From contig NZ_CP015401.2 of NCBI RefSeq assembly GCF_001688725.2, positions 3,976,001-4,040,000 of the forward strand: a stretch of DNA of 64,000 nucleotides, in the 5' to 3' direction. The notes below the pieces were generated by a model. That model was given only the letters and a program-made list of their open reading frames with translations. It was not told the DNA's origin and ran no database searches. This document shows positions 1-9,187 of this stretch, piece by piece. The stretch comes from Bacteroides caecimuris (lineage in GTDB: Bacteria; Bacteroidota; Bacteroidia; Bacteroidales; Bacteroidaceae). Every line of letters starts with the position of its first letter. The stretch's first letter is position 1. A program made the translations under genes and the position numbers.

Positions 1-254
1 CCTATAACAAAAAGAAAGAATTTCGCACCTACAAATCTCTGCGTTTTTTTATATTTCTCAATCCCTCCCAGTAATTACGCCTTTTATTCCCGTTCAAATA
101 TTCCTTTTTTTAAGATGAGCCATTTTTCAGTAGTCAATTGATGTATTTGTAAAATAGAAGCTCATCTCAACTAAATAGATCAGAGCAATTTATCACACAA
201 TCTTAAACAATCATATTATATTACTATAAATGAAGAAAATACAACATATTGTGT
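1..254. other. AT-rich region without a recognised gene
   Basis: I see no convincing reading frame on either strand and no RNA gene in this stretch at the window edge. It is strongly AT-rich and leads into the promoter at 255-262. It may hold the end of an upstream transcription unit outside the window. Confidence 0.5.
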
Positions 255-295
255 TATCTTTGTAACCACTATTAATTTAACGGCTATTAAATTAA
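255..295 (+). promoter_or_regulatory. Bacteroides-type -7 box and downstream inverted repeat
   Basis: TATCTTTG at 255-262 matches the Bacteroides -7 consensus TAnnTTTG; no clear -33 TTTG is visible. Just downstream a perfect 9-base inverted repeat (TTAATTTAA at 272-280, TTAAATTAA at 287-295, 6-base spacer) lies in the expected 5' leader, 22 bases before the start codon of the ATPase gene. It could be an operator, but its AT-rich composition lowers its weight. Confidence 0.4.
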
Positions 296-317
296 CCGCC
301 ATTAAGATAGCAATAAT

Positions 318-1628
318 ATGAAGTTCTACGACCGAAAGAAAGAAATGGCGATACTGTATGCAGCTAAAGAGCAATCACAAACGAGCGCTTGCTTTACTGT
401 AATGACCGGACGCCGACGAATCGGAAAAACAGCTCTACTCTTAGAGTCTGCCAAAGACACCCGATTCGTATATATATTTGTAGCAAGAAAGAGTGAAGTC
501 CTGCTTTGCGCACAATATCAACCAGTCATTCAGGAAACGCTTGGCATTCGTATCTATGGAGAAATCAGAGAGTTCGCACAGCTCTTTGAACTGCTGATGC
601 AACATTCCCAAAAGGAAAATTTCACATTAATCATTGACGAATTTCAAGAATTTCTCTATATCAATCCGTCTATCGTCAGTGACATACAACGTATTTGGGA
701 CCAATATCACGCGACTTCCAAAATCAATTTCATTGTATGCGGTTCTGTTTATTCAATGATGAAAAGAATATTCGAAGACCGCAAGGAGCCACTATACGGA
801 CGCCTTACCGCCCGAATTGCCCTGCATCCATTCACCACCACCGTTATCAAAGAGATTCTAGCAGACCATGCCCCCCAATTCACAGCGGAAGATTTGCTTT
901 GCTTGTATTTGCTGACAGGTGGAGTAGCCAAATACATCACCCTATTGATGGAAGCGAAAGCATTTAATAAAACTGCCATGATAAATTATGCACTTTCCGA
1001 AGGCTCACCATTTCTGACAGAAGGCAAAGACATGTTGATTTCCGAGTTCGGGAAAGACTATGCCAATTATTTTTCTATCCTATCTCTCATTGCAGAAGGA
1101 AAAACAACACAACGAGAAATCGATTCCATCATCAATAAAAACACCGGTTCCTATTTAGCCAACCTTGAGGATGAATATTCATTAATCAAAAAAGTGAAAC
1201 CGATGTTCGCTAAACCTAATAGTCGTGCTACCCGTTATTGCTTGCAAGACAATTTTCTACGATTCTGGTTTCGCTTTATTTTCTCAAACAACGCAGTACT
1301 GGAAATGGGGAAAAACCATTTACTGATAGAATATGTAGAAAAGAACTATGAACAATACAGCGGCCTACTGTTAGAAAAATATTTCCGTGAACTTATCGCT
1401 GAAGAAGAGGAAGTTACCGATGTAGGTAACTATTGGGACAAAAACGGAGAAAATGAAATAGACCTGATCGCCCTCAACCGCTTTAACAAAACAGCACTTA
1501 TCGGAGAAGTAAAAAGAAATTCGAGAAAAATAAGTATCCCAGCATTGGAAAAGAAAGGAGAAACTTTACATAAAGAATTAAATGATTATAAAATAACTTT
1601 CAAAGGATTCTCATTAAAAGATATGTAG
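318..1628 (+). CDS. AAA/STAND-like ATPase with C-terminal DUF234 domain
   Basis: This 436-residue protein belongs to the 'archaeal ATPase' family common in Bacteroides. A P-loop (GRRRIGKTAL) lies near residues 31-40, a Walker B strand (LIIDEFQEF) near 105, and a sensor-like segment (IVCGSVYSM) near 140. The C-terminal third matches DUF234, a restriction-endonuclease-like fold; the EIDLIALN and GEVKRN motifs give the acidic-acidic-lysine pattern of a PD-(D/E)XK nuclease core. The role of these proteins is not firmly known; nuclease/ATPase defence or toxin functions have been suggested for relatives. It is alone with its own promoter, and the next gene starts 23 bases after its stop. Family call is firm, function is not. 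Confidence 0.8.
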   Translation: MKFYDRKKEMAILYAAKEQSQTSACFTVMTGRRRIGKTALLLESAKDTRFVYIFVARKSEVLLCAQYQPVIQETLGIRIYGEIREFAQLFELLMQHSQKENFTLIIDEFQEFLYINPSIVSDIQRIWDQYHATSKINFIVCGSVYSMMKRIFEDRKEPLYGRLTARIALHPFTTTVIKEILADHAPQFTAEDLLCLYLLTGGVAKYITLLMEAKAFNKTAMINYALSEGSPFLTEGKDMLISEFGKDYANYFSILSLIAEGKTTQREIDSIINKNTGSYLANLEDEYSLIKKVKPMFAKPNSRATRYCLQDNFLRFWFRFIFSNNAVLEMGKNHLLIEYVEKNYEQYSGLLLEKYFRELIAEEEEVTDVGNYWDKNGENEIDLIALNRFNKTALIGEVKRNSRKISIPALEKKGETLHKELNDYKITFKGFSLKDM

Positions 1629-1636
1629 TATTTTTG
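1629..1636 (+). promoter_or_regulatory. -7 box before the TPR gene
   Basis: TATTTTTG at 1629-1636 fits TAnnTTTG and begins at the stop codon of the ATPase gene. Transcription would start only about 10 bases before the ATG at 1652. No good -33 element is visible, so this is tentative. Confidence 0.35.
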
Positions 1637-1651
1637 CATAAACACCCGATT

Positions 1652-4600
1652 ATGAAAAAAGAAATTACTAGACTCATTTGTGCCGCCATCTGCTGCACGC
1701 CCATTATAGGATTTGCCCAGACAAGTGATAAGTTCACTTCGACTGACAACCTTTATAAAGAAGGAAAAGAACTTTTCCAAGAAAAGAATTATGCAGCTGC
1801 TTTGCCGGCCTTGAAAGCATTTGTAAAACAGAAGCCTGCAGCCGGTCTTCTTCAGGACGCAGAGTATATGCTGGTCAGTTCGGCTTACGAACTGAAAGAT
1901 AAAAACCGTATCGAACTCCTCCGCAAATATCTCGACCGTTACCCTGATACTCCATACGCTAACCGCATTTATGCGCTGTTAGCCTCCTGCTATTTCTACG
2001 AAGGAAAATATGATGAAGCACTGGCACTCTTCAACTCTGCCGATCTTGATTTGTTGGGTAATGAAGAACGAGATGACTGCACCTACCAACTGGCTACCTG
2101 TTATCTGAAAACCGATAATCTAAGAGAAGCAGCTATCTGGTTTGAAACGTTGCGCACCAACAGCCCCCAATATGCCAAAGATTGTGATTATTATCTTTCT
2201 TATATCCGCTATACACAAAAACGCTATAGTGAAGCATTGAAAGGTTTCCTTCCCTTACAGAACGACTCGAAGTACAAAGCACTCGTTCCTTATTATATAG
2301 CCGAAATCTATACGCAACTCAAAAACTATGATAAGGCACAAATTGTAGCACAAAACTACCTGTCAGCCTACCCGAACAACGAGCACGCTGCAGAAATGTA
2401 CCGTATTCTGGGAAATGCCTATTACCACTTCGAACAATATCACCAAGCCGTAGAAGCATTCAACAATTACTTGAATAAGGATAACTCGGCTCCCCGCCGA
2501 GATGCCCTTTATATGCTAGGACTCTCCTACTACCAAACAAAAGTCTACTCCAAAGCAGCCGAAACATTAGGTAAGGTGACAACTGACAACGATGCTCTGA
2601 CCCAAAATGCATATCTCCACATGGGACTCTCTTATCTGCAACTGGCAGAGAAAAACAAAGCACGCATGGCTTTTGAACAAGCTGCTGCCTCTAATGCCAA
2701 TATGCAAATCAAGGAACAGGCAGCCTACAACTACGCTCTTTGCTTGCACGAGACTTCTTTCTCTGCTTTCGGTGAATCAGTTACTGCCTTCGAGAAATTT
2801 TTGAATGAATTTCCAACTTCTCCTTATGCTGAAAAAGTCAGCAGTTACCTGGTGGAAGTTTACATGAATACACGTAGCTACGATGCAGCATTGAAATCAA
2901 TCGACCGGATTGCCAAACCAAGCGCGCAAATATTGGAAGCCAAACAGAAGATATTGTTCCAATTAGGAACTCAATCTTTCGCTAACGCCGACTTTGAACA
3001 AGCTCTGAAATATCTGAACCAATCCATTGCCATCGGCCAATACAATCGTCAGACCAAGGCAGACGCTTACTATTGGTGTGGAGAATCCTATTACCGTTTA
3101 AACCGAATGGTAGAAGCCGCACGGGATTTTAATGCTTATCTGCAACTGACCACCCAATCCAATAATGAAATGTATGCGCTTGCCAATTATAACTTAGGAT
3201 ATATCGCTTTCCATCGAAAAGACTATACGCAAGCAAGCAATTACTTCCAGAAATACATTCAACTGGAGAAAGGTGAGAATGCAACCGCACTTGCCGATGC
3301 ATACAATCGTATCGGTGACTGCCACCTGCATGTACGTAACTTCGAAGAAGCCAAACATTATTATTCGCAAGCCGAACAGATGAATACTTCCTCCGGAGAT
3401 TATTCTTTCTATCAACTGGCTCTTGTATCCGGTCTGCAGAAAGACTATACCGGTAAGATTACCTTACTGAACCGTCTGGTAGGAAAATACCCTGCTTCTC
3501 CTTATGCCATAAATGCTATTTATGAAAAAGGGCGTTCCTATGTTTTCATGGATAACAACAACCAAGCCATTACTTCTTTCAAGGAATTGCTAAGCAAATA
3601 TCCCGAAAGTCCTGTCAGCCGGAAAGCCGCTGCAGAAATCGGACTATTGTACTATCAGAAAGGAGACTACAACCAAGCAATCGAAGCCTACAAACAAGTT
3701 ATCGAGAAATATCCGGGCAGTGAAGAAGCACGCCTTGCCATGCGTGATTTGAAATCTATTTATGTAGACCTCAACCGCATCGACGAATTTGCAGCTTTAG
3801 CAAATGCCATGCCGGGACATATCCGTTTCGATACTAACGAACAAGACTCGCTTACGTATGTCGCCGCAGAAAAGATTTATGCACGAGGCAGAATGGAAGA
3901 AGCCAAAACAAGCCTCAACAAATACCTGCAAACTTTCCCAGAAGGAGCCTTCAGCCTGAACGCACATTATTATCTCTGCCTGATCGGAAACGAGCAGAAA
4001 AATTACGATATGATTCTTCTCCATTCCGGCAAACTGCTAGAATATCCTAACAACCCGTTTGCAGAAGAGGCACTGATCTTGCGCGCTGAAGTGCAATTCA
4101 ACCAGCAGAATATGGCTGAAGCATTGGCTAGCTACAAAATGCTGAAAGAAAAAGCAACCAACGTAGAGCGCCGCCAACTTGCTGAAACGGGTATTTTGCG
4201 TTGTGCCTTCCTATTGCAAGATGATATAGAAACCATCCATGCAGCTACCGACCTGCTCGCAGAAGCCAAGCTTAGTCCGGAGCTAAGAAACGAAGCTCTT
4301 TATTACCGTGCTAAAGCCTACACCAAGCAAAAGGCTGACAAGAAAGCAATGGAAGACTATCGTGAACTTGCTAAAGATACACGTAATTCTTACGGTGCCG
4401 AAGCTAAATATCAGGTTGCACAATCCCTCTACGACGCAAAAGAATACGCCGCTGCAGAGAAAGAACTGCTCAACTATATAGAGCAGAGTACACCACATGC
4501 TTATTGGCTAGCGCGCAGTTTTGTCCTTCTGTCCGACGTTTATCACGCTACGGGTAAAGATCTGGACGCACGCCAATATCTGCTTAGTCTGCAACAGAAT

Positions 4601-4669
4601 TATCAAGGGAATGACGATATTGAAAGCATGATTGAAAGCAGACTTAATAAATTGAAAGTTGAGAATTGA
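1652..4669 (+). CDS. periplasmic/outer-membrane-associated TPR-repeat protein
   Basis: This 1005-residue protein has an N-terminal signal peptide (MKKEITRLICAAICC, hydrophobic stretch, FAQ cleavage area) followed by a long array of tetratricopeptide repeats, seen as recurring A-Y-x-x-G and Y-x-x-A-x-x-x-F/Y patterns up to the C-terminus. TPR arrays are protein-binding scaffolds, and such proteins in Bacteroidetes often act in envelope assembly. I chose ATG 1652; an in-frame TTG 18 bases earlier would put charged residues before the signal peptide. The next gene, an outer-membrane barrel, starts 20 bases after the stop, so the two are probably co-transcribed and may work together at the outer membrane. 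The specific partner is unknown. Confidence 0.8.
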   Translation: MKKEITRLICAAICCTPIIGFAQTSDKFTSTDNLYKEGKELFQEKNYAAALPALKAFVKQKPAAGLLQDAEYMLVSSAYELKDKNRIELLRKYLDRYPDTPYANRIYALLASCYFYEGKYDEALALFNSADLDLLGNEERDDCTYQLATCYLKTDNLREAAIWFETLRTNSPQYAKDCDYYLSYIRYTQKRYSEALKGFLPLQNDSKYKALVPYYIAEIYTQLKNYDKAQIVAQNYLSAYPNNEHAAEMYRILGNAYYHFEQYHQAVEAFNNYLNKDNSAPRRDALYMLGLSYYQTKVYSKAAETLGKVTTDNDALTQNAYLHMGLSYLQLAEKNKARMAFEQAAASNANMQIKEQAAYNYALCLHETSFSAFGESVTAFEKFLNEFPTSPYAEKVSSYLVEVYMNTRSYDAALKSIDRIAKPSAQILEAKQKILFQLGTQSFANADFEQALKYLNQSIAIGQYNRQTKADAYYWCGESYYRLNRMVEAARDFNAYLQLTTQSNNEMYALANYNLGYIAFHRKDYTQASNYFQKYIQLEKGENATALADAYNRIGDCHLHVRNFEEAKHYYSQAEQMNTSSGDYSFYQLALVSGLQKDYTGKITLLNRLVGKYPASPYAINAIYEKGRSYVFMDNNNQAITSFKELLSKYPESPVSRKAAAEIGLLYYQKGDYNQAIEAYKQVIEKYPGSEEARLAMRDLKSIYVDLNRIDEFAALANAMPGHIRFDTNEQDSLTYVAAEKIYARGRMEEAKTSLNKYLQTFPEGAFSLNAHYYLCLIGNEQKNYDMILLHSGKLLEYPNNPFAEEALILRAEVQFNQQNMAEALASYKMLKEKATNVERRQLAETGILRCAFLLQDDIETIHAATDLLAEAKLSPELRNEALYYRAKAYTKQKADKKAMEDYRELAKDTRNSYGAEAKYQVAQSLYDAKEYAAAEKELLNYIEQSTPHAYWLARSFVLLSDVYHATGKDLDARQYLLSLQQNYQGNDDIESMIESRLNKLKVEN

Positions 4670-4689
4670 GAATTAAAAAATAAAAAAGT

Positions 4690-6411
4690 ATGAAACGATC
4701 TCATTATATAATAGGAGGACTCGCGTTGGCAATCTCAATGCCATCCTGCCTTCAAGCCCAAACCACCCAACCGAAGGATACAACAATGACCCGCACGGTC
4801 GTTGTGGAACAAGAATATAACCCGGACATTATGGACGCTTCGAAAGTAAACGTCCTGCCTAAAGTAGAAGAACCGACAGTGAGCAAGAAAGAAGTAGAGT
4901 ATGCTACAACATTCTTTCCGGCTACTTCCGTTCCGGCAGGCCTGATGCGCCCCTATACCGGAAAAGAAGTTCAACCCGGCACTACCCCGGGATATGTACG
5001 TGCCGGATATGGTAATTATGGCAATTTGGATGTTCTTGCCAATTATCTATTCCGCCTGTCGCAAAAAGACAAATTGAATGTACGTTTCCAAATGGATGGA
5101 ATGGATGGTAAACTAACGCTTCCTTTCACAGACTCCGAAAAATGGAATGCATTTTATTATCGCACACGCGCAAATGTGGATTACACGCATCAATTTGATA
5201 AGTTGGATTTAAATATTGCCGGAAACTTCGGATTGAGCAACTTCAACTTCCAACCGGAAAGCGTAAACAGCAAGCAGAAATTCACATCCGGTGACTTCCA
5301 TGCGGGCATTCATTTCACTGATGAGACTGCACCACTGCGTTTCAATGCAGAAACAAATCTGTTGATGTATGAACGTCAGCATAACATGTTCAATGAATCT
5401 GAAGCCAATACAGGTATCAAGGAAACAATCATACGCACCAAAGGCGATGTCACGGGAGCTATCGGTGACCAACAATTAATAACTATCGCTTTGGAAATGA
5501 ACAATCTTCTCTACAACGGATATACAAAGAATGTTTCCACCGGAGATGAATACTTCAAAAACTACACAACGCTTCTTTTAAATCCATATTATGAACTGGA
5601 TAATGATGACTGGAAATTGCATATCGGAGCCAATGTAGATTTATCTTTCGGATTTGATCAGTCTTTCCGTATCTCACCCGATATCACCGCACAGTATATT
5701 TTCTCTGATAGCTACATTGTTTATGCAAAAGCAACTGGCGGTAAGCAATTGAATGATTTCCGCAGACTTGAAAATATCTGTCCGTACAGTGAACTGCCAG
5801 AGGCAAATACCACTGCTACTTTGGGATACGTACAACGTCCTTATGATACTTACGAGCAAATCAACGGTAGTATCGGATTCAAAGCAAGCCCTTATCCGGG
5901 ACTTTGGTTCAATGTGTTCGGTGGTTATCAGAATCTAAAGAACGACTTATGTTATTTAGGTTTTGACCCAAATGATATTCATTCAGGTTCTTATCTCTCT
6001 TTTGCTCAAGACAATACAGATAATCTTTACCTGGGAGGTGAAATCAGTTACGATTACAAGGATATCTTCGGAATATCAGCCAAATATACTTACCGTAATT
6101 GGGACAGCAAAACAGAGGAATATCTGTTGGCAGTGAAACCAGCCAGTGAAATGTCTTTCAATGTACGTATTCATCCAATCTCTGCTCTTAACATAAATCT
6201 AGGTTATGATTACATCAACCGGAAAGAAGTGAAAGAGTATGCAAAAATGACCGCAATTAATGATTTGCATATCGGAGCTAGCTATAATGTATTCAAAGGA
6301 GTATTTGTTTATGCGCAAGTACATAACCTGCTGAACAAGAAATATCAATATTATTTAGGTTATCCTACGGAAGGATTCAATTTCTTAGGAGGATTGAGTT
6401 TCCGATTCTAA
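4690..6411 (+). CDS. outer-membrane beta-barrel protein (TonB-receptor-like)
   Basis: This 573-residue protein has a signal peptide (MKRSHYIIGGLALAISM...QAQ), a short linker containing VVVEQEYNPDIMDA, then alternating aromatic-rich beta strands to the end. It finishes in GGLSFRF, the aromatic C-terminal signature recognised by the BAM machinery. It resembles the barrel part of TonB-dependent receptors (IHPISALNINLGYDYI and VYAQVHNLLNKKY are typical strand motifs) but is too short for a standard plug plus 22-strand barrel, so a receptor-like porin or assembly partner is likely. It follows the TPR gene closely and is followed by a strong hairpin at 6440-6478. Confidence 0.75.
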   Translation: MKRSHYIIGGLALAISMPSCLQAQTTQPKDTTMTRTVVVEQEYNPDIMDASKVNVLPKVEEPTVSKKEVEYATTFFPATSVPAGLMRPYTGKEVQPGTTPGYVRAGYGNYGNLDVLANYLFRLSQKDKLNVRFQMDGMDGKLTLPFTDSEKWNAFYYRTRANVDYTHQFDKLDLNIAGNFGLSNFNFQPESVNSKQKFTSGDFHAGIHFTDETAPLRFNAETNLLMYERQHNMFNESEANTGIKETIIRTKGDVTGAIGDQQLITIALEMNNLLYNGYTKNVSTGDEYFKNYTTLLLNPYYELDNDDWKLHIGANVDLSFGFDQSFRISPDITAQYIFSDSYIVYAKATGGKQLNDFRRLENICPYSELPEANTTATLGYVQRPYDTYEQINGSIGFKASPYPGLWFNVFGGYQNLKNDLCYLGFDPNDIHSGSYLSFAQDNTDNLYLGGEISYDYKDIFGISAKYTYRNWDSKTEEYLLAVKPASEMSFNVRIHPISALNINLGYDYINRKEVKEYAKMTAINDLHIGASYNVFKGVFVYAQVHNLLNKKYQYYLGYPTEGFNFLGGLSFRF

Positions 6412-6439
6412 GGGAAATAGACAGAATATAGTAAAAACA

Positions 6440-6478
6440 CAATATGCCCATCCCGTACTATTCGAGATGGGCATATTG
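6440..6478. terminator. long perfect hairpin after the outer-membrane gene
   Basis: Thirteen-base perfect arms (6440-6452 and 6466-6478) enclose a 13-base loop, beginning 28 bases after the preceding stop codon. There is no strong T run, so it may act as a terminator or an mRNA 3'-end stabiliser. Confidence 0.6.
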
Positions 6479-6594
6479 CATTAAATATCATCTTATTTCA
6501 TTTTAATATATACCACCGAACGTCCTGAATCAAATTTTAAGATTTACCATATTAGCCTTTACCCTCATAGATGTAAATCTCAAGATTTTATTAA

Positions 6595-6641
6595 ATTCTC
6601 CTTATAATATAAGGTAGGGAGAATCTTTTTTTTTACTTTTG
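6595..6641 (+). promoter_or_regulatory. topA promoter with upstream palindrome
   Basis: TACTTTTG at 6634-6641 is a consensus -7 box. Upstream lies a perfect palindrome with 7-base arms (CCTTATA at 6600-6606, TATAAGG at 6608-6614), extended outward by ATTCT/AGAAT (6595-6599 and 6620-6624). The element occupies the expected -33 area, where no TTTG is seen. It could bind a regulator or extrude under supercoiling, which would suit a topoisomerase gene; that link is inference. Confidence 0.45.
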
Positions 6642-6683
6642 TCCCCGAATATTGTGGTACAAGCCATTATAAAAGAAAGAATT

Positions 6684-9035
6684 ATGCAGAAAAACCTTGT
6701 CATTGTCGAGTCTCCGGCAAAAGCAAAAACGATTGAAAAGTTTCTGGGGAAAGATTTCAAAGTCCTTTCTAGTTACGGACACATACGCGATCTGAAGAAA
6801 AAAGATTTCAGTATCGACGTAAATAATGATTTTAAACCCAGCTACGAAATCCCGGCAGACAAAAAGACGCTGGTTAGCACACTAAAGACAGAAGCTAAAG
6901 AGGCAGAAACCGTATGGCTCGCATCCGATGAGGACCGCGAGGGAGAGGCGATTGCCTGGCATCTGTATGAGGTCTTGAAACTAAAACCGGAAAACACAAA
7001 ACGAATCGTATTTCATGAAATTACGAAGAGCGCTATCTTAAAAGCTATTGAACAACCACGCGACATTGACCTCAACCTCGTAAATGCACAGCAAGCACGA
7101 CGGATTCTGGACCGTATCGTAGGTTTCGAACTCTCTCCCGTACTTTGGAGAAAAGTGAAACCGGCACTCTCTGCCGGACGTGTTCAGTCTGTCGCTGTCC
7201 GCCTGATCGTTGAACGTGAACGTGAAATACATGCCTTCAAAACGGAAGCTGCTTATCGCGTCACTGCCATATTCCTCGTGCCGGACATGGATGGAAAACT
7301 GGTGGAAATGAAAGCTGAACTGGCTCGCCGTATCAAAACAAAAAAAGAAGCAAAGGCTTTCCTCGACGCTTGTCAGGGAGCGAGCTTTGCAATCGATGAT
7401 ATTACCACCCGCCCGATCAAGAAAACGCCTCCTGCTCCGTTCACAACGTCCACTTTGCAACAGGAAGCCGCACGCAAATTGGGATATACCGTAGCTCAAA
7501 CCATGATGCTCGCGCAGCGTTTATACGAATCGGGATTCATCACTTACATGCGTACGGACTCTGTCAACCTCTCGGAGTTTGCAACAGCAGGCAGTAAAGA
7601 CGCTATCATCAAAATGATGGGCGACCGCTATGTACATCCCCGCCATTTCGATACCAAGACCAAGGGTGCACAAGAGGCTCACGAGGCCATCCGCCCTACT
7701 TATATGGAGAACCAATCCGTTGAAGGAACAGCACAAGAGAAGAAACTATATGACTTGATCTGGAAACGCACTATTGCTTCACAAATGGCAGATGCGGAAC
7801 TGGAAAAGACGACTGCTACCATAACGATAAGTGGCAGCAGCGATGTATTTACAGCTATCGGTGAGGTGATTAAGTTCGACGGTTTCCTGCGTGTGTACCG
7901 TGAATCTTATGATGACGACAACGAACAGGAAGATGAAAGCCACTTGCTTCCTCCTCTGAAGAAAGGTCAGAAGTTGGAACATGGACCTATCATTGCAACC
8001 GAACGTTTCACCCAACGCCCTCCACGCTATACGGAAGCAAGTCTTGTACGCAAGTTGGAAGAACTGGGCATCGGACGTCCGTCCACTTATGCGCCTACCA
8101 TCTCTACCATCCAGCAACGCGAATATGTGGAGAAAGGCAATAAAGACGGTGAAGAACGCCAGTTTAATGTCATGACATTAAAGGATCATCAAATTAAAGA
8201 CGAAAATCATACTGAAATTACCGGTGCAGAAAAGGCTAAATTACTCCCAACGGATATTGGCACTGTGGTAAATGATTTCCTTACCGAGTATTTCCCGGAC
8301 ATTCTGGATTTCAACTTTACCGCCAGCGTAGAGAAGGAATTTGACGAAATTGCAGAAGGAGAAGTAAAGTGGACTTCTATCATGAAGAATTTCTATGATA
8401 AATTCCACCCGTCTGTAGAAAGCACGTTAGCTATCAAGACGGAACATAAAGTAGGCGAACGCATCCTGGGGGAAGAACCGGGAACAGGTAAAACCGTTTC
8501 CGTTAAGATTGGCCGTTTCGGTCCTGTTGTACAGATTGGCTCTGCAGAAGATGAAGAAAAGCCACGCTTTGCACAAATGAAAAAGGGGCAGTCCATGGAA
8601 ACCATTACATTGGAAGAAGCACTGGAGTTATTCAAATTGCCTCGTACACTGGGCGAATATGAAGGAAAGACAGTCAGTGTCGGTGTAGGTCGTTTCGGTC
8701 CGTATATCCTGCATAATAAGGTATATGTATCGCTCCCTAAAGGACTCGACCCGATGGAAATTACCTTGGAAGAGGCGGAACAACTCATTTTGGACAAACG
8801 CCAGAAAGAAGTGGAACGCCATATCAAAAAGTTTGAAGAGGAACCGGAACTCGAAATTCTGAACGGACGCTACGGACCTTACATTACTTATAAAGGTTCT
8901 AATTATAAAATCCCCAAAGATATTGTCCCACAGGATTTGAGTCTGCAAAGTTGCCTGGAGTTAATCAAGATACAAGACGAAAAAGGGGAAACGTCTTCTT
9001 TCAAACGAGGAAAACGAACCACTAAGAAAAAATAA
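6684..9035 (+). CDS. topA: DNA topoisomerase I (type IA)
   Basis: This 783-residue enzyme relaxes negatively supercoiled DNA by transient single-strand cleavage. The N-terminal Toprim domain has the VIVESPAKAKT start and the metal-binding ASDEDREGEAIAWHL motif. The catalytic tyrosine is in GFITYMRTDS, residue 288 from the chosen start. The central gate domain carries the AHEAIRPT and GIGRPSTYAPT motifs. Instead of cysteine-containing zinc ribbons the C-terminus has repeats of the GRFGPY type (VKIGRFGPV, VGVGRFGPY, NGRYGPY), usual for Bacteroidetes TopA. I chose ATG 6684 because the protein then begins MQKNLVIVESPAK as in homologues. The gene converges with argS, and their shared terminator has been duplicated by the insertion sequence. 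Confidence 0.97.
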   Translation: MQKNLVIVESPAKAKTIEKFLGKDFKVLSSYGHIRDLKKKDFSIDVNNDFKPSYEIPADKKTLVSTLKTEAKEAETVWLASDEDREGEAIAWHLYEVLKLKPENTKRIVFHEITKSAILKAIEQPRDIDLNLVNAQQARRILDRIVGFELSPVLWRKVKPALSAGRVQSVAVRLIVEREREIHAFKTEAAYRVTAIFLVPDMDGKLVEMKAELARRIKTKKEAKAFLDACQGASFAIDDITTRPIKKTPPAPFTTSTLQQEAARKLGYTVAQTMMLAQRLYESGFITYMRTDSVNLSEFATAGSKDAIIKMMGDRYVHPRHFDTKTKGAQEAHEAIRPTYMENQSVEGTAQEKKLYDLIWKRTIASQMADAELEKTTATITISGSSDVFTAIGEVIKFDGFLRVYRESYDDDNEQEDESHLLPPLKKGQKLEHGPIIATERFTQRPPRYTEASLVRKLEELGIGRPSTYAPTISTIQQREYVEKGNKDGEERQFNVMTLKDHQIKDENHTEITGAEKAKLLPTDIGTVVNDFLTEYFPDILDFNFTASVEKEFDEIAEGEVKWTSIMKNFYDKFHPSVESTLAIKTEHKVGERILGEEPGTGKTVSVKIGRFGPVVQIGSAEDEEKPRFAQMKKGQSMETITLEEALELFKLPRTLGEYEGKTVSVGVGRFGPYILHNKVYVSLPKGLDPMEITLEEAEQLILDKRQKEVERHIKKFEEEPELEILNGRYGPYITYKGSNYKIPKDIVPQDLSLQSCLELIKIQDEKGETSSFKRGKRTTKKK

Positions 9036-9075
9036 AAAAACAGGGTGTTGGCCATATCTGACCAACACCCTGTTT
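9036..9075. terminator. left copy of duplicated topA/argS terminator (target duplication)
   Basis: An 11-base arm starting CAGGGTGTTGG pairs with CCAACACCCTG, preceded by A residues and followed by three T residues. The 40 bases are identical to 10775-10814 on the other side of the insertion sequence. It lies directly after the topA stop and can terminate topA. Confidence 0.85.
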
Positions 9076-9150
9076 CCTGACTTTATCACTTTTTTAAAAT
9101 TTTCTCATGAACCTGCCCTATAGATATCTGTAGCAGTGTTTTTAAGTCTA

Positions 9151-9164
9151 ATTTGGGTGACGCA
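9151..9164 (+). repeat. 14-bp direct repeat inside IS, left copy
   Basis: ATTTGGGTGACGCA occurs here, 24 bases before the transposase ATG, and again in the same orientation at 10747-10760. It may be a transposase-binding or transcription-control site, or the footprint of a nested insertion. Confidence 0.6.
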
Positions 9165-9187
9165 CGGGAATTTTGTATCTTCGTGCT

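Noticed and set aside
7038..7499. Long open frames opposite topA, secDF, tape measure and other long genes
   Set aside because: They are antisense shadows without ribosome sites, with compositions unlike real proteins, lying under genes with clear family motifs.
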